Source of the DNA: an uncultured Eubacteriaceae bacterium
GTDB lineage: Bacteria; Bacillota; Clostridia; Eubacteriales; Eubacteriaceae
Assembly: GCA_945867155.1 (NCBI GenBank)
Contig: CAMBHL010000005.1
Location: forward strand, 99,486 to 163,485
DNA: 64,000 nt
Direction of reading: 5' to 3'
In this document: positions 6,961 through 15,557 of the stretch, one piece after another
Layout of the letters: each line of letters begins with the position of its first letter
How positions within the stretch are numbered: position 1 is the stretch's first letter
The notes under the pieces: generated by a model
Database searches by the model: none
Told to the model about the DNA's origin: nothing
The model's input: only the letters and a program-made list of their open reading frames with translations
Position numbers and translations under genes: made by a program

Positions 6961-8733
6961 TCAGTCGGCAGTTTCAATCAGTTCCAGGCTGTGTTCTTCG
7001 ATCATCTTCTGGCACATGCCCACGAAATAATCCAGCGGGATGTCGTTGAGCTGTTTGTTGCCGCGGATGTTGATCGAGACGGTGCCGTCGGCCGCTTCCT
7101 TATCGCCGAGGATCAGGATGTAGGGATCCTTGTACTGTTTGAAGTGCTTGATCTTCGTCTTCATGTTGTCGTCGGAATAATCGGCTTCGACGCGGATGCC
7201 GGCGCGCTTGAGCACATCGGCGACGTGTTTCGCGTAGGCGTTGTGGGATTCGCGGATCGGCACAATGCCCACCTGGTACGGGCAGAGCCAGAACGGGAAA
7301 TCCCCCTTGAAGTTTTCGGTGATGATCCCGATGAACCGTTCGAAGGAGCCGAGAATCGCGCGGTGAATCAAGACCGGGCGCTTTTCGGTGTCGTCGCCGG
7401 CGGCGTATTTCATGCCGAAGTTCAGCGGCAGCTGGAAGTCCAGCTGGATCGTCCCCATCTGCCATTCGCGGCCCAGGGCGTCGCGCATCTTTAAGTCGAT
7501 CTTCGGGCCGTAGAAGGCGCCGTCCCCTTCGTTGATTTCAAAATTCCCTTCGCCGTATTTCTTGACCAAAATGGCCTTGAGGTCGGCTTCTGCCTTGTTC
7601 CAGACTTCGATGTCGCCCATGTAGTCGTCGGGGCGGGTGGAGAGCTCTGCCTTGTAGGTCAGGCCCAGCGGGGTGTAGATTTCGCTGGCCACGTCCATGA
7701 TGTCGAAGATTTCATCGGCGATCTGGTCTTCGGTGACGAAGATGTGGGCGTCATCCTGGCGGAACATCTGCACCCGGAACAGGCCGTTGAGTTCGCCGGA
7801 TTTTTCCTTGCGGTGGATGGTGTCGACCTGGGCATAGCGCAGGGGCAGATCCTTGTAGGAACGTTTCTTCGTCTGATAGACCTTGATGGTGTTCGGGCAG
7901 TTCATCGGCTTGAGGGCGTAGGTGTTGGGGTCTTCTTCATCCTTGCCCGGGATGACGAACATGCCGTCCATGTAGTGGTCCCAATGGCCCGAGGTTTCCC
8001 AGAGCTTCTTCTTCGAGAGCACCGGCCCGGAGATTTCCTGGTAGCCGTGGGCTTCGTGGACACTGCGCCAGAAATCGAGCAGCGCGTTGAACAGCTTCCA
8101 GCCGCGGGGCAGCCAGTAGGGCATGCCCGGCGCCGTTTCGTCGAACATGAAGAGATCCAGCTGGGCGCCGATCTTCTTGTGATCCCGTTCCTTCGCTTCG
8201 CGGATCAGGGCCTTGTGCGCCTTGAGGGCCTTCTTGTCCGGGAAGGCGTAGGCGTAGATCCGGGTCAGGTTGTCGCGGTTTTCGTCGCCGCGCCAATAAG
8301 CGCCCGACGCGCTTCGGATTTCGAAGGCCGCGCTGAGCAATTCCTGGGAATTGTCGACGTGAGGCCCGCGGCAGAGATCAACATAATCGTCCCCGGTGTA
8401 ATACACGGTGATGACTTCGTCGTCGGGCAGGTCTTCAATCAATTCGGTCTTGAATTTCTGATCCTTAAAGATATCGAGGGCTTCGGCCTTGGAGACTTCC
8501 TTGCGGGTCCAGGCTTCCTTGCGCTTCAAGATTTCGCGCATCTTGTCTTCGATGGTCTTGAAATCGGCTTCGGTGACGGTCTTTCCTTCCGGCAAGAGGA
8601 AATCGTAATAAAAGCCGTCGTCGATCTGGGGCCCGATGGCGTACTGGGTTTCAGGGCCGTAGAGCTCGATCACAGCCTTGGCCATCACGTGAGCCAGGGA
8701 ATGGCGGTAACAACTTAACACTTTTTCATCCAT
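6961..8733 (-). CDS. thrS: Threonyl-tRNA synthetase lacking the TGS domain
   Basis: A 590-residue class II synthetase that charges tRNA-Thr. The editing/SAD domain starts almost at the N terminus (HSLAHVMA) with the second metal-type motif CRGPHV near residue 120. The catalytic core carries MNCP, motif 2 FRVQMFRQDDAH, and the motif 3 region LIHRAILGSFERF, which together supply the Cys/His/His zinc ligands. The anticodon-binding domain follows (VGIVPIRES to the C terminus). About 50-60 residues of the N-terminal TGS domain found in typical bacterial ThrRS are missing. No good in-frame start exists upstream, since the T-box leader terminator lies there. Expression is controlled by the T-box leader. 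Confidence 0.96.
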   Translation of the reverse strand: MDEKVLSCYRHSLAHVMAKAVIELYGPETQYAIGPQIDDGFYYDFLLPEGKTVTEADFKTIEDKMREILKRKEAWTRKEVSKAEALDIFKDQKFKTELIEDLPDDEVITVYYTGDDYVDLCRGPHVDNSQELLSAAFEIRSASGAYWRGDENRDNLTRIYAYAFPDKKALKAHKALIREAKERDHKKIGAQLDLFMFDETAPGMPYWLPRGWKLFNALLDFWRSVHEAHGYQEISGPVLSKKKLWETSGHWDHYMDGMFVIPGKDEEDPNTYALKPMNCPNTIKVYQTKKRSYKDLPLRYAQVDTIHRKEKSGELNGLFRVQMFRQDDAHIFVTEDQIADEIFDIMDVASEIYTPLGLTYKAELSTRPDDYMGDIEVWNKAEADLKAILVKKYGEGNFEINEGDGAFYGPKIDLKMRDALGREWQMGTIQLDFQLPLNFGMKYAAGDDTEKRPVLIHRAILGSFERFIGIITENFKGDFPFWLCPYQVGIVPIRESHNAYAKHVADVLKRAGIRVEADYSDDNMKTKIKHFKQYKDPYILILGDKEAADGTVSINIRGNKQLNDIPLDYFVGMCQKMIEEHSLELIETAD

Positions 8734-8769
8734 TTTTGTTTCTCCTTTATTTCGGGCATCGCCGGCGCA

Positions 8770-9029
8770 TAAAAAAATCCCCGACAGATACCAAAGGTAT
8801 TGTCAGGGACGCTATTTCGCGCGGTTCCACCCTGCTTGTCCGCTCATGCGGACCGCTTCATCACGATGGTAACGGCATCACCGGGCCGGATTAGGGCCTC
8901 TCGGAGGTGGTCTTCGGACGGCCTCTGCAGCCGGCTCTCACCGCCCCGGCCTCGCTTTCGCTTCCGCGCGTCTTACTCGTCTCGTCATTGAATTGACTTG
9001 ATTTTAATCGAAAGCCTCCGCTTTGTAAA
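8770..9029 (-). promoter_or_regulatory. T-box riboswitch and promoter of thrS
   Basis: Promoter on the minus strand: TTTACA (9029-9024), 17 bases, TAAAAT (9006-9001). The leader then forms a long stem I with the typical GGTGAGAGCC distal element. It carries the diagnostic T-box sequence AGGGTGGAACCGCG (8833-8820) and a terminator (GTCCCTGACAATACC/GGTATCTGTCGGGGA, then T7) at about 8812-8771. A GAAGACCA segment on the 3' side of stem I could present ACC, a Thr codon, as specifier; that placement is inferred. Uncharged tRNA-Thr would stabilise the antiterminator and allow thrS transcription. Confidence 0.93.
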
Positions 9030-9098
9030 GGGGGCGGATGATTTTTTTTGAGATGAAAACTTTTGCCTTAATTTTTCTTCCGGATAATTCGGGCAAAT

Positions 9099-9416
9099 CT
9101 ACAATCCGCGAATAATGTCCACATAATCCTGCCGTTGATCCACCACCGCATAAATGATCACCGTTTGAGCCGGTTCATCTATTTTGTAAAAAACGAGATC
9201 TTTCTTCAAAACGAGCACCCGGTAACCTTGCCGTCTGAGCGTTGGGTATCGTGGCCTGACCCCAAGATCCGGATGATCCCCCAGCTTCAGAATGCTGCTT
9301 TCAATCTCGTCCAACTTCGCAAGGGCCGTACGACGGCCAAAATGCTGCGCCACATGCAGAACAATCCTGCTGATTTGCGCGTCTGCTGTGTCGGTTTTAA
9401 GGATTTTGTACTTCAA
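9099..9416 (-). CDS. RelE/ParE-family toxin
   Basis: A 105-residue protein of ParE/RelE fold: N-terminal strand YKILKT, two helices with SRIVLHVAQHFG and ALAKLDEIESSIL, then RYPTLRRQGYRVLVLKKDLVFYKID and the closing YAVVDQRQDYVDII. The last part (arginine-rich strand, Tyr, then VVDQRQD) is typical of the ParE-like plasmid-stabilisation group, which targets gyrase or mRNA depending on subgroup; the target cannot be decided here. Its ATG overlaps the antitoxin stop by 4 bases (ATGA), giving coupled translation. Confidence 0.88.
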   Translation of the reverse strand: MKYKILKTDTADAQISRIVLHVAQHFGRRTALAKLDEIESSILKLGDHPDLGVRPRYPTLRRQGYRVLVLKKDLVFYKIDEPAQTVIIYAVVDQRQDYVDIIRGL

Positions 9417-9697
9417 TCGTCATACTCCTGCAGGATTGCCCGCAAGCTGTTAAAGGTGTCTGAAACCGGTCCGACCCGGCCGTTCCTGACGTCATCTTCT
9501 GCCTCTGAGAGCACCTCCAGCAGCTCAATGCGCGCCTTCATATTCTGATACGCTTCGTAAGAGAGCGACACCGTATCGCCCCGGCCGTTCACCGTGATGA
9601 TGACCGCTTCGTCCTGCTCTTTGCACAATTGGGAAATATCGTGATAATGATTCCTCAAATCCGCCGACGGCCGAATCGTTTCCCGAAGTTTCGCCAT
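9413..9697 (-). CDS. Phd/YefM-family antitoxin
   Basis: A 94-residue antitoxin. The N-terminal DNA-binding part shows the Phd/YefM pattern: a short strand (IRPSADLRNHYHDISQLCKE), then VIITVNGRGDTVSLSYEAYQNMKARIELLEVLSEAE; the C-terminal acidic region should wrap the toxin. It starts at the ATG behind GAGGAGGTG. It is the first gene of the pair and, by analogy, represses its own promoter through the dyad directly upstream. Confidence 0.88.
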   Translation of the reverse strand: MAKLRETIRPSADLRNHYHDISQLCKEQDEAVIITVNGRGDTVSLSYEAYQNMKARIELLEVLSEAEDDVRNGRVGPVSDTFNSLRAILQEYDD

Positions 9698-9723
9698 ATC
9701 CGCGCACCTCCTCGCTTATGCTT

Positions 9724-9763
9724 TGATATAGTCAAATTATATCACGATTTGCCCGTTTCACAA
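9724..9763 (-). promoter_or_regulatory. Promoter and autoregulatory dyad of the toxin-antitoxin pair
   Basis: Minus-strand TTGTGA (9763-9758), 16 bases, TATAAT (9741-9736). A perfect inverted repeat TGATATA-N7-TATATCA at 9724-9744 overlaps the -10, as expected for a YefM/Phd operator. Confidence 0.7.
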
Positions 9764-9847
9764 CGTCATTTTCCCGTCCTGCACACAAAACCCCCGGCCT
9801 ATGCTAAAATAAAAAGAAACGAATTCAAATCAATAAAGGAAAAACTC

Positions 9848-11047
9848 ATGCCAAACAACACCAAACCCCGAAGCCCCCGGCTTCTCGTCCTGATTCTTTT
9901 CGCCGCGGCCATCGCGGCCGCCGCCCTTGGGACTTTTTTCTTCGCCTTCTGCCATATAACCGAAAAGGCGCCGGTGACATCCCCCAAAAAGGCCGATCCC
10001 ATCGCCGTCCGGGTGAAACACATGACCACCGAGGAAAAAGTCGGCCAGCTCTTCATCGTCACCCCCGACCAGCTCACCGGCAGCCACGTCACCGCCGCTG
10101 ACGCCGCCACCCGCGAGGCCATCGCAAAAACCCGGCCCGGCGGCCTGATCTATTTCGACGACAACCTGAAAAACCCGGCCCAGACCCAGGCTTTGCTGAA
10201 AGACACCCGAAAGATTTACAACGACCTCGGCCTGCCGGTGCCTTTTCTCGCCGTCGACGAAGAAGGGGGCGAGGTGGCCCGCGTCGCACACAACCCCGCC
10301 TTCGGCGTCCAAAACGTCGGGGATATGCGGGCGGTCGGCCGCACCGGCAACCCCGCTAAGGCCGCGGCCGTGGGCACCACCCTCGGCACCTATTTAAAAG
10401 GCCTCGGCTTCAATCTGGATTTCGCCCCCGACGCCGACGTGCTCACCAATCCGGCCAACACCGTCGTCGCCCGCCGTTCCTTCGGCACTGATCCGGCCCT
10501 GGTCAAACAGATGAGCGAAGCGGAAGCCCGCGCCTTAAGCGCCTGCGGCGTCCTCCCCTGTCTCAAACACTTCCCGGGCCACGGCGCCACCACCGGCGAC
10601 ACCCACGCCGGCGCCGCCGCCACCGACAAAACCCTCGACCAGATGATGCAGGCGGAGCTTCTCCCCTTTAACGACGTGAACGCCTACGCGCCAATGATCA
10701 TGGCCGGCCACATCGCCGCGCCGAAAGTCACCGGGGACAACACCCCCGCCTGCCTGTCGAAAAAAATGGTCACCGACGTCCTGCGCGGCAAGCTCCACTA
10801 CCGCGGCGTGATCACCACCGACTCCCTGCAGATGGGCGCCGTCACCCAGAGCGAGGCCCCGGGCCAGGCCGCCGTCTCAGCCCTCGAAGCCGGCTGCGAC
10901 GTGATCCTCATGCCCGACGACTTCCCCGCCGCCCGCGCCGCCGTCCTCGCCGCCATCCAAAAGGGCACCCTCAGCGAAAAACGGCTCAACGCCTCCGTCA
11001 CCCGGATTCTAAAATGCAAGGCCCAACTTAAAAAAGCGTCGAACTGA
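9848..11047 (+). CDS. Glycoside hydrolase family 3, NagZ-like beta-N-acetylhexosaminidase
   Basis: A 399-residue lipoprotein-like or membrane-anchored enzyme. Residues 12-35 are a hydrophobic export/anchor segment. The catalytic TIM barrel carries AVDEEGGEVAR, the NagZ-type KHFPGHG followed by GDTH (general acid/base loop) and the nucleophile Asp in ITTDSLQMGAV. It should remove N-acetylglucosamine from peptidoglycan fragments or other glycans outside the membrane. I start at the ATG at 9848 because AAAGGA lies just upstream and a signal-like sequence follows; an in-frame extension to 9629 overlaps the antitoxin gene and its promoter and is not credible. Ends at an intrinsic terminator. Confidence 0.9.
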   Translation: MPNNTKPRSPRLLVLILFAAAIAAAALGTFFFAFCHITEKAPVTSPKKADPIAVRVKHMTTEEKVGQLFIVTPDQLTGSHVTAADAATREAIAKTRPGGLIYFDDNLKNPAQTQALLKDTRKIYNDLGLPVPFLAVDEEGGEVARVAHNPAFGVQNVGDMRAVGRTGNPAKAAAVGTTLGTYLKGLGFNLDFAPDADVLTNPANTVVARRSFGTDPALVKQMSEAEARALSACGVLPCLKHFPGHGATTGDTHAGAAATDKTLDQMMQAELLPFNDVNAYAPMIMAGHIAAPKVTGDNTPACLSKKMVTDVLRGKLHYRGVITTDSLQMGAVTQSEAPGQAAVSALEAGCDVILMPDDFPAARAAVLAAIQKGTLSEKRLNASVTRILKCKAQLKKASN

Positions 11048-11075
11048 TTTTTCAGTTTGGCGCTTTATTTTGTTA
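11034..11075 (+). terminator. Terminator of the GH3 gene
   Basis: AGCGTCGAACTGA pairs with TCAGTTTGGCGCT, with TTTATTTTG following; the left arm overlaps the last codons of the gene. Confidence 0.6.
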
Positions 11076-11154
11076 AGCTTGGTCGGCTCGGCTTGAAATC
11101 CAGACCCGCGGACCTCAAAACCTATATTTTAACCGTGGCCGGGTCACCTTTAAG

Positions 11155-11186
11155 CGCAAAAAACGCCCGGCAATGCCGAGCGTTTA
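11155..11186 (-). terminator. Terminator of the amidohydrolase-permease operon
   Basis: On the minus strand AACGCTCGGC-ATT-GCCGGGCGTT followed by TTTT, 14-20 bases after the stop of the last permease gene. Confidence 0.7.
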
Positions 11187-11199
11187 TTAAAATCCTGTA

Positions 11200-12585
11200 T
11201 TATTTTCGATTTCCCGCTTCGAGGATGGTCCCTTTGCGGAAATTCTGGCAGGCTTTCATCTTCTTCATGCAGAAGTAGTAAATCAAGCCGGTGGGCACCG
11301 TCGCAGTCAGGAAAGAGATGTCCACGTTGAGCAGGCCGATGACCGCGCCCACAGCTGTGGCGATGATGGCCGCCCAGTTGATGCCCTGGCGGGAACTGTC
11401 TTCCGCGTAAAGATCATTCAGCTCGGCCTCGGTGAAATGACGCTTGTGCAGGATGTAGTAATCCACGATCAAAACGGCGAAAATCGGGCTGAAGAACGCC
11501 GTGTACACCTTGACGAAGACGTCGAGCCCCGCGGCGGAGGCGTCGTTGGTGAGGATCCACGGGCAGCAGCACACAGCCAGGATCCCGACGAGGATGACGG
11601 CGGTCTTGTGCTTCATCTTGAACACATCCATGAAGGCGTAGGCCGGCGGCACGACGTTGGACGCCAGGTTCGTCGTCATCTGTGCGAACAGAATAAAGGC
11701 CAGAACGACAACTTTGATGAACACATTATCCACCATGGTGCCGAAGGCGTTAATCGGGTTGGCGATGCCGGTTGCGGTGGACGCCATGGCGCCGATGACG
11801 CCGAGCATGACCGTGGCCGGCACCATTGCGAGGAAGTAGGACGTGCCGCGCTTCGCCGGCGAGTAGCCCCGCTTCAGCTCTCTGGAGTAGTCTCCGGCGT
11901 TGAGCATAACGGTGGTCGAGTTGCCGAAGAAGGCGATGCACGCCGCGATAAACGGCAGGCCCCAAGTCGGCTTCAGACTGCCGAGGTTCGTCTGAATCAC
12001 GCCGCTGTACTTGGACAGGCAGATGTAGAGCAGGTAGAACATCGCCGCGACGATGACCACGCCGCCGATGTTTTCAACCCATTTGATGCCCTGGAAGCCC
12101 TTGACGGACAATGCGATCTGAACCGCCTGGAACACGAAGAAGAACAGCCAGACGTTGTTGTAGTGAAACAGCGCGATGGAAATCTGGTTGATCGCAGCGC
12201 CCCCGAGCCAGGTCTGGAAGCCGTACCAGACGATGGCGGGCAAGCCTCGAATGAGGACCGGAATGGCGCTGCCCTTGGTGCCGTAGGCGCTCTTTAATTG
12301 GATCGCGTACGGCGCGCCGGTTTTGTAGCTGAAGGTGTCGTTTAAGCAGATGCCGACGATGAGGACGAGGGTCCCGATGGTGACGGCCAGGAAGATCTGC
12401 ATGAGGTTGAGGCCCTTGCCCAGCTGGGCCGAGCCCATGGTCAGGGTCCCGATAGAGATGCAGCCCCCAAGCCAAAGCATGGTGTAGGAGCCCCAGCCCA
12501 TGCTGCGTTCTTCGTCCTTAAGCGGCTTTAAGGACGCCGCTTCCTTCTTTTCTTCGGCCGCAATGGCCGTGTTGTCTTTTGCCAT
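11200..12585 (-). CDS. NCS1-family permease 1 (allantoin/hydantoin/cytosine type)
   Basis: A 461-residue transporter with about 12 membrane helices of the NCS1 (Mhp1/PucI/CodB) fold. The GGCISIGTLTMG segment in TM1, the WYGFQTWLGGAAINQ substrate-site region in TM3 and NAGDYSREL in the loop after TM6 are typical. It should import a ring amide or nucleobase with Na+ or H+. It is the last gene of a four-gene operon and is paired with the amidohydrolase directly upstream. It is a paralogue of the permease at 14120-15523, sharing the same order of motifs. Substrate not decidable from sequence. Confidence 0.9.
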   Translation of the reverse strand: MAKDNTAIAAEEKKEAASLKPLKDEERSMGWGSYTMLWLGGCISIGTLTMGSAQLGKGLNLMQIFLAVTIGTLVLIVGICLNDTFSYKTGAPYAIQLKSAYGTKGSAIPVLIRGLPAIVWYGFQTWLGGAAINQISIALFHYNNVWLFFFVFQAVQIALSVKGFQGIKWVENIGGVVIVAAMFYLLYICLSKYSGVIQTNLGSLKPTWGLPFIAACIAFFGNSTTVMLNAGDYSRELKRGYSPAKRGTSYFLAMVPATVMLGVIGAMASTATGIANPINAFGTMVDNVFIKVVVLAFILFAQMTTNLASNVVPPAYAFMDVFKMKHKTAVILVGILAVCCCPWILTNDASAAGLDVFVKVYTAFFSPIFAVLIVDYYILHKRHFTEAELNDLYAEDSSRQGINWAAIIATAVGAVIGLLNVDISFLTATVPTGLIYYFCMKKMKACQNFRKGTILEAGNRK

Positions 12586-12616
12586 TTGTATGATTCTCCT
12601 AATCTAGGTGTAAAAC

Positions 12617-14020
12617 TTATTTAATCGGACGGATGAATTCGCCGGTGCCTTTGGCGTCTTCGATGTATTTGCCATTTTCTGCCACCTTGCGGCCGCGGAT
12701 ATAAGTCGCCGTCGGGGCGCCCTTGCCGGTGAGGCCGTCAAAGCAGGTGACGTGGCCCTTGGTGTAGAGCTTGTCCTGTTCCACTTGCCATTCTTTTTCA
12801 GGATCGAGGATGACGATGTCGGCGTCGAAGCCGATTTCGAAGGCGCCTTTGCGGCCGTAAAAGCCGAAGACCTTCGCCGGATTGTAGTCCATGACTTTGG
12901 CGATTAAAGTCGGGCTCAAGTGTTTCTGATGCACGGTCATGTCGAACATCATCGGCAGGAAATATTGGATCGAGTTGAGGCCGCCCCAGGCCTGCCAGAT
13001 GTCTTTGGTGGTGTTGTCTTTTTCTTCATCAGCGGCTGGTGAGTGGTCGCTGCCGACGCAGGACAAAGTCCCGTCGAGGACGTAATCCCAGAGGCCGTCG
13101 ACGGCTTCCTGGGTGCGCAGCGGCGGGGTGCATTTCGCCGGGCCGCCCTTTTCGAAGACGAAATCTTCGGTGAAGCCGAGATAGTGGGGGCAGGTTTCCG
13201 CCGTAATCGGCAGCCCTTCGTGCTGGGCGTCTTTGACGACCTGGGCGACCATCGGGTGGGACACATGGCAGATGTGGACGCGGGCGCCGGTGGCTCTGGC
13301 CATGTCGATGACGTTTTTCGTCGCGACGTATTCCGTCCAGACATCGTGGGCATCTAAGAAATCTCTGATCTTCTGTTCTCTCGTCTGGTTGGTCTTCGCT
13401 TTGGCGTCTTTTTCCCGTTCCAAGACCTGGCCGTATTCTTCGCAGTGGAAGCCGCAGACCGCGCCGGTGGGCTTCAAGATTTCCAGCGCCTTTCTGATAT
13501 TCCCGAGGTTGACCGTCGGGAACAGCGGCCCGTTGGGGCAGGTGAACCCTTTAAAGGCCGCGACGCCGCATTTTTCGAGGTCTAATAAATCATCCATGTT
13601 GTTTTTCACGGAGTCCGGCTTGTCGTCGAAATCCCCGACGAGGCCGCCCCACAGGCCGTAGTCCACGTAGGAATGGCGGCTGATCTTGCTCATCTTTAAA
13701 TCAAAGATTTCTTTGTTCATCAGGGACGGGTCGTTGTTCAGGGGCATGTCGATGAGGGTGGTGCACCCTGCGGCGACTGCGGCTCTGGAGCCCGTTTCAA
13801 AATCTTCGCGGTATTCGAAGCCCGGTTCGTTTAAGTGGGCGTGGCAGTCGATGATCCCCGGATAGACGAGGTTGCCTTTGGCATCGACCGTTTCTTTCGC
13901 TTCAACGTCCGTTCCCGGGGCGAAGAAGCCTGCGAATTTGCCGTCCTTGACCGCAATGACCGCCTCATAAATGCGGTCCGGCGTGACGAGTTTGCCGTTT
14001 TTAATCACTAAATCGTACAT
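12617..14020 (-). CDS. Allantoinase/dihydropyrimidinase-family amidohydrolase 1
   Basis: A 467-residue cyclic amidohydrolase. Binuclear-metal ligands are visible in order: CHAHLNEPG near residue 60, the carboxylated-Lys position in AAFKGF near 155, FHCEE near 193, HICHVSH near 250 and GSDHSP near 325. The motif set is closest to allantoinase (AllB) and hydantoinase, so it should open a hydantoin-type ring such as allantoin to a carbamoyl acid. The N-terminal MYDLVIKNGKLVTP and the C-terminal beta domain are complete. It pairs with an NCS1 permease and is a paralogue of the enzyme at 15558-16931, suggesting two related substrates. RBS GAGGAG precedes the ATG. Confidence 0.9.
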   Translation of the reverse strand: MYDLVIKNGKLVTPDRIYEAVIAVKDGKFAGFFAPGTDVEAKETVDAKGNLVYPGIIDCHAHLNEPGFEYREDFETGSRAAVAAGCTTLIDMPLNNDPSLMNKEIFDLKMSKISRHSYVDYGLWGGLVGDFDDKPDSVKNNMDDLLDLEKCGVAAFKGFTCPNGPLFPTVNLGNIRKALEILKPTGAVCGFHCEEYGQVLEREKDAKAKTNQTREQKIRDFLDAHDVWTEYVATKNVIDMARATGARVHICHVSHPMVAQVVKDAQHEGLPITAETCPHYLGFTEDFVFEKGGPAKCTPPLRTQEAVDGLWDYVLDGTLSCVGSDHSPAADEEKDNTTKDIWQAWGGLNSIQYFLPMMFDMTVHQKHLSPTLIAKVMDYNPAKVFGFYGRKGAFEIGFDADIVILDPEKEWQVEQDKLYTKGHVTCFDGLTGKGAPTATYIRGRKVAENGKYIEDAKGTGEFIRPIK

Positions 14021-14119
14021 TTTGTTACTCCTCTAAATTCTCTCCATACGATAAAAATATAAAATAATAAATAAGTGCAGGCGCAGAGATTAAGCGCTGC
14101 GCCGCCGCTTTTAAGCTTT

Positions 14120-15523
14120 TTATGCCGCTGTTTCGGCTGTTTTTTCTTCAGCAGCCCCTTCGTCGAAGATCGTGCCCCTTCTGAAATTGTCGATATTGCC
14201 GAAATGGGCGTATTTCATGAGCAGGTAGTAGACCACAGCGGTCGGGATCAGCGAGATGTACCAGGACAGATCCATGACCACGCAGCCGACAATGGCGCCG
14301 ACGATGATGGCGATGACCGCCGCCCAGTTGATCCCTTTAAAGGGCGAGTTTTCTTTGTCGTATAGGTCGTTGACGTCGAGCTGTTTCTTTCTTAAGATGA
14401 AGTAGTCGACGACGAGGACCGCGAAAATCGGCCCTAAGAACGCCGAGTACAGACGGGTGAACAGGGACAGCCCCGCTGCGGATTTCGCAGTGACGAGGCG
14501 CCACGGCATGACGGCGATGGACAAAGCGCCGACGATAATGGTCGCCCAGGACCATTTGATGTTGAAGGATTCCACGAGAACGTAAGCCGGCGGCACGATA
14601 TTGTTGAGGACGTTCGTCGTGACCTGAGCGAAGGCGATGAAGGCCAAAGTCAGGATCGTGAGGAACTTGCTGTTCATCGTGGTCGAGAACACGGCGACTG
14701 GGTCAGAGTTGCCCGTAGCCGCGGTGACGAGCAGGCCGATGAGGCCCATGAACAGCGTCACCGGCAGAATCGCGACCGTGTAGATGCTGCCGGTTGCGAC
14801 GGAGCCGGTCTTTTCTTTGAGGTTTCTGCTGTAGTCGGACGCGTTGACGATCATCGTGGCGTAAATGCCGAGGAAAGACGTCGTCGCCGCCCAGAACGGC
14901 ATGCCCCATGTGCCTTTGATGCCGCCGAAGGCGTTGCCGATCTGCGCGCCGAACTTCGTGTTGACGACGTAAAGCATGTAGATCAAAATGCCGATGATGA
15001 ACAGGCACGAAATGTTTTCCATCCATTTGATTTCTTTAAAGCCCTTGATGGCCAAAGCCACCTGCAGGATCGTGAACAGGATGAAAACCACAGGCAGGTT
15101 GCTGATCCCGAAGAGAATTTTCAGGCAGCTGTTGATGGCCCCGGCGCCGACCCAGCTCTGGAAGCCGAACCAGACGATGGCCGGAATCCCTCTTAAGAAG
15201 CCCGGGATCTTCAGGCCTGCGAATCCGAAGGACGACCGCGCCTGAATCGTAAACGGCACGCCGTAAGTGTGGCCGCACACGCCGACGAGCACGAGGGCGA
15301 TGGCGATGACCAAGCAGCCGATGCACATGGCGATGATGGCCTGGGCGATGGTCAGTTTGCCGATGAGGGCCGCGCCCATGGAGAACGTCCCGATGGAGAC
15401 GCAGCCGCCCATGAAGCTCGCCCCGTAGGACAGCGGGTCCATGATCCGCTCAGAAGTCGGGAGCAGATCGGCGTTGACGTTTTTCGCCAACTCAGGTTTT
15501 AAAATTTTGTTATTTTTTAGCAT
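14120..15523 (-). CDS. NCS1-family permease 2
   Basis: A 467-residue, about 12-helix NCS1 transporter paralogous to the one at 11200-12585: GGCVSIGTFSMGAAL in TM1, WFGFQSWVGAGAINS in TM3, NASDYSRNL after TM6 and TTNVLNNIVPPAY in TM8. Differences at the substrate-facing TM3 (GAGAINS against GGAAINQ) suggest a different ligand. It is the second gene of the operon, following amidohydrolase 2 by about 35 bases. A stem (GGCGCAG/CTGCGCC) lies in the gap between this gene and the next and may modulate readthrough or stability. Confidence 0.9.
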   Translation of the reverse strand: MLKNNKILKPELAKNVNADLLPTSERIMDPLSYGASFMGGCVSIGTFSMGAALIGKLTIAQAIIAMCIGCLVIAIALVLVGVCGHTYGVPFTIQARSSFGFAGLKIPGFLRGIPAIVWFGFQSWVGAGAINSCLKILFGISNLPVVFILFTILQVALAIKGFKEIKWMENISCLFIIGILIYMLYVVNTKFGAQIGNAFGGIKGTWGMPFWAATTSFLGIYATMIVNASDYSRNLKEKTGSVATGSIYTVAILPVTLFMGLIGLLVTAATGNSDPVAVFSTTMNSKFLTILTLAFIAFAQVTTNVLNNIVPPAYVLVESFNIKWSWATIIVGALSIAVMPWRLVTAKSAAGLSLFTRLYSAFLGPIFAVLVVDYFILRKKQLDVNDLYDKENSPFKGINWAAVIAIIVGAIVGCVVMDLSWYISLIPTAVVYYLLMKYAHFGNIDNFRRGTIFDEGAAEEKTAETAA

Positions 15524-15557
15524 TGAAGCGTTTCCCTTCTAGTGTGGAATTTTTAAA

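Noticed and set aside
8800..8991. A 63-codon plus-strand frame
   Set aside because: It lies wholly within the thrS T-box leader on the other strand.
9629..9847. N-terminal extension of the GH3 enzyme
   Set aside because: It overlaps the antitoxin gene and promoter and precedes a good RBS-ATG and signal-like segment at 9848.
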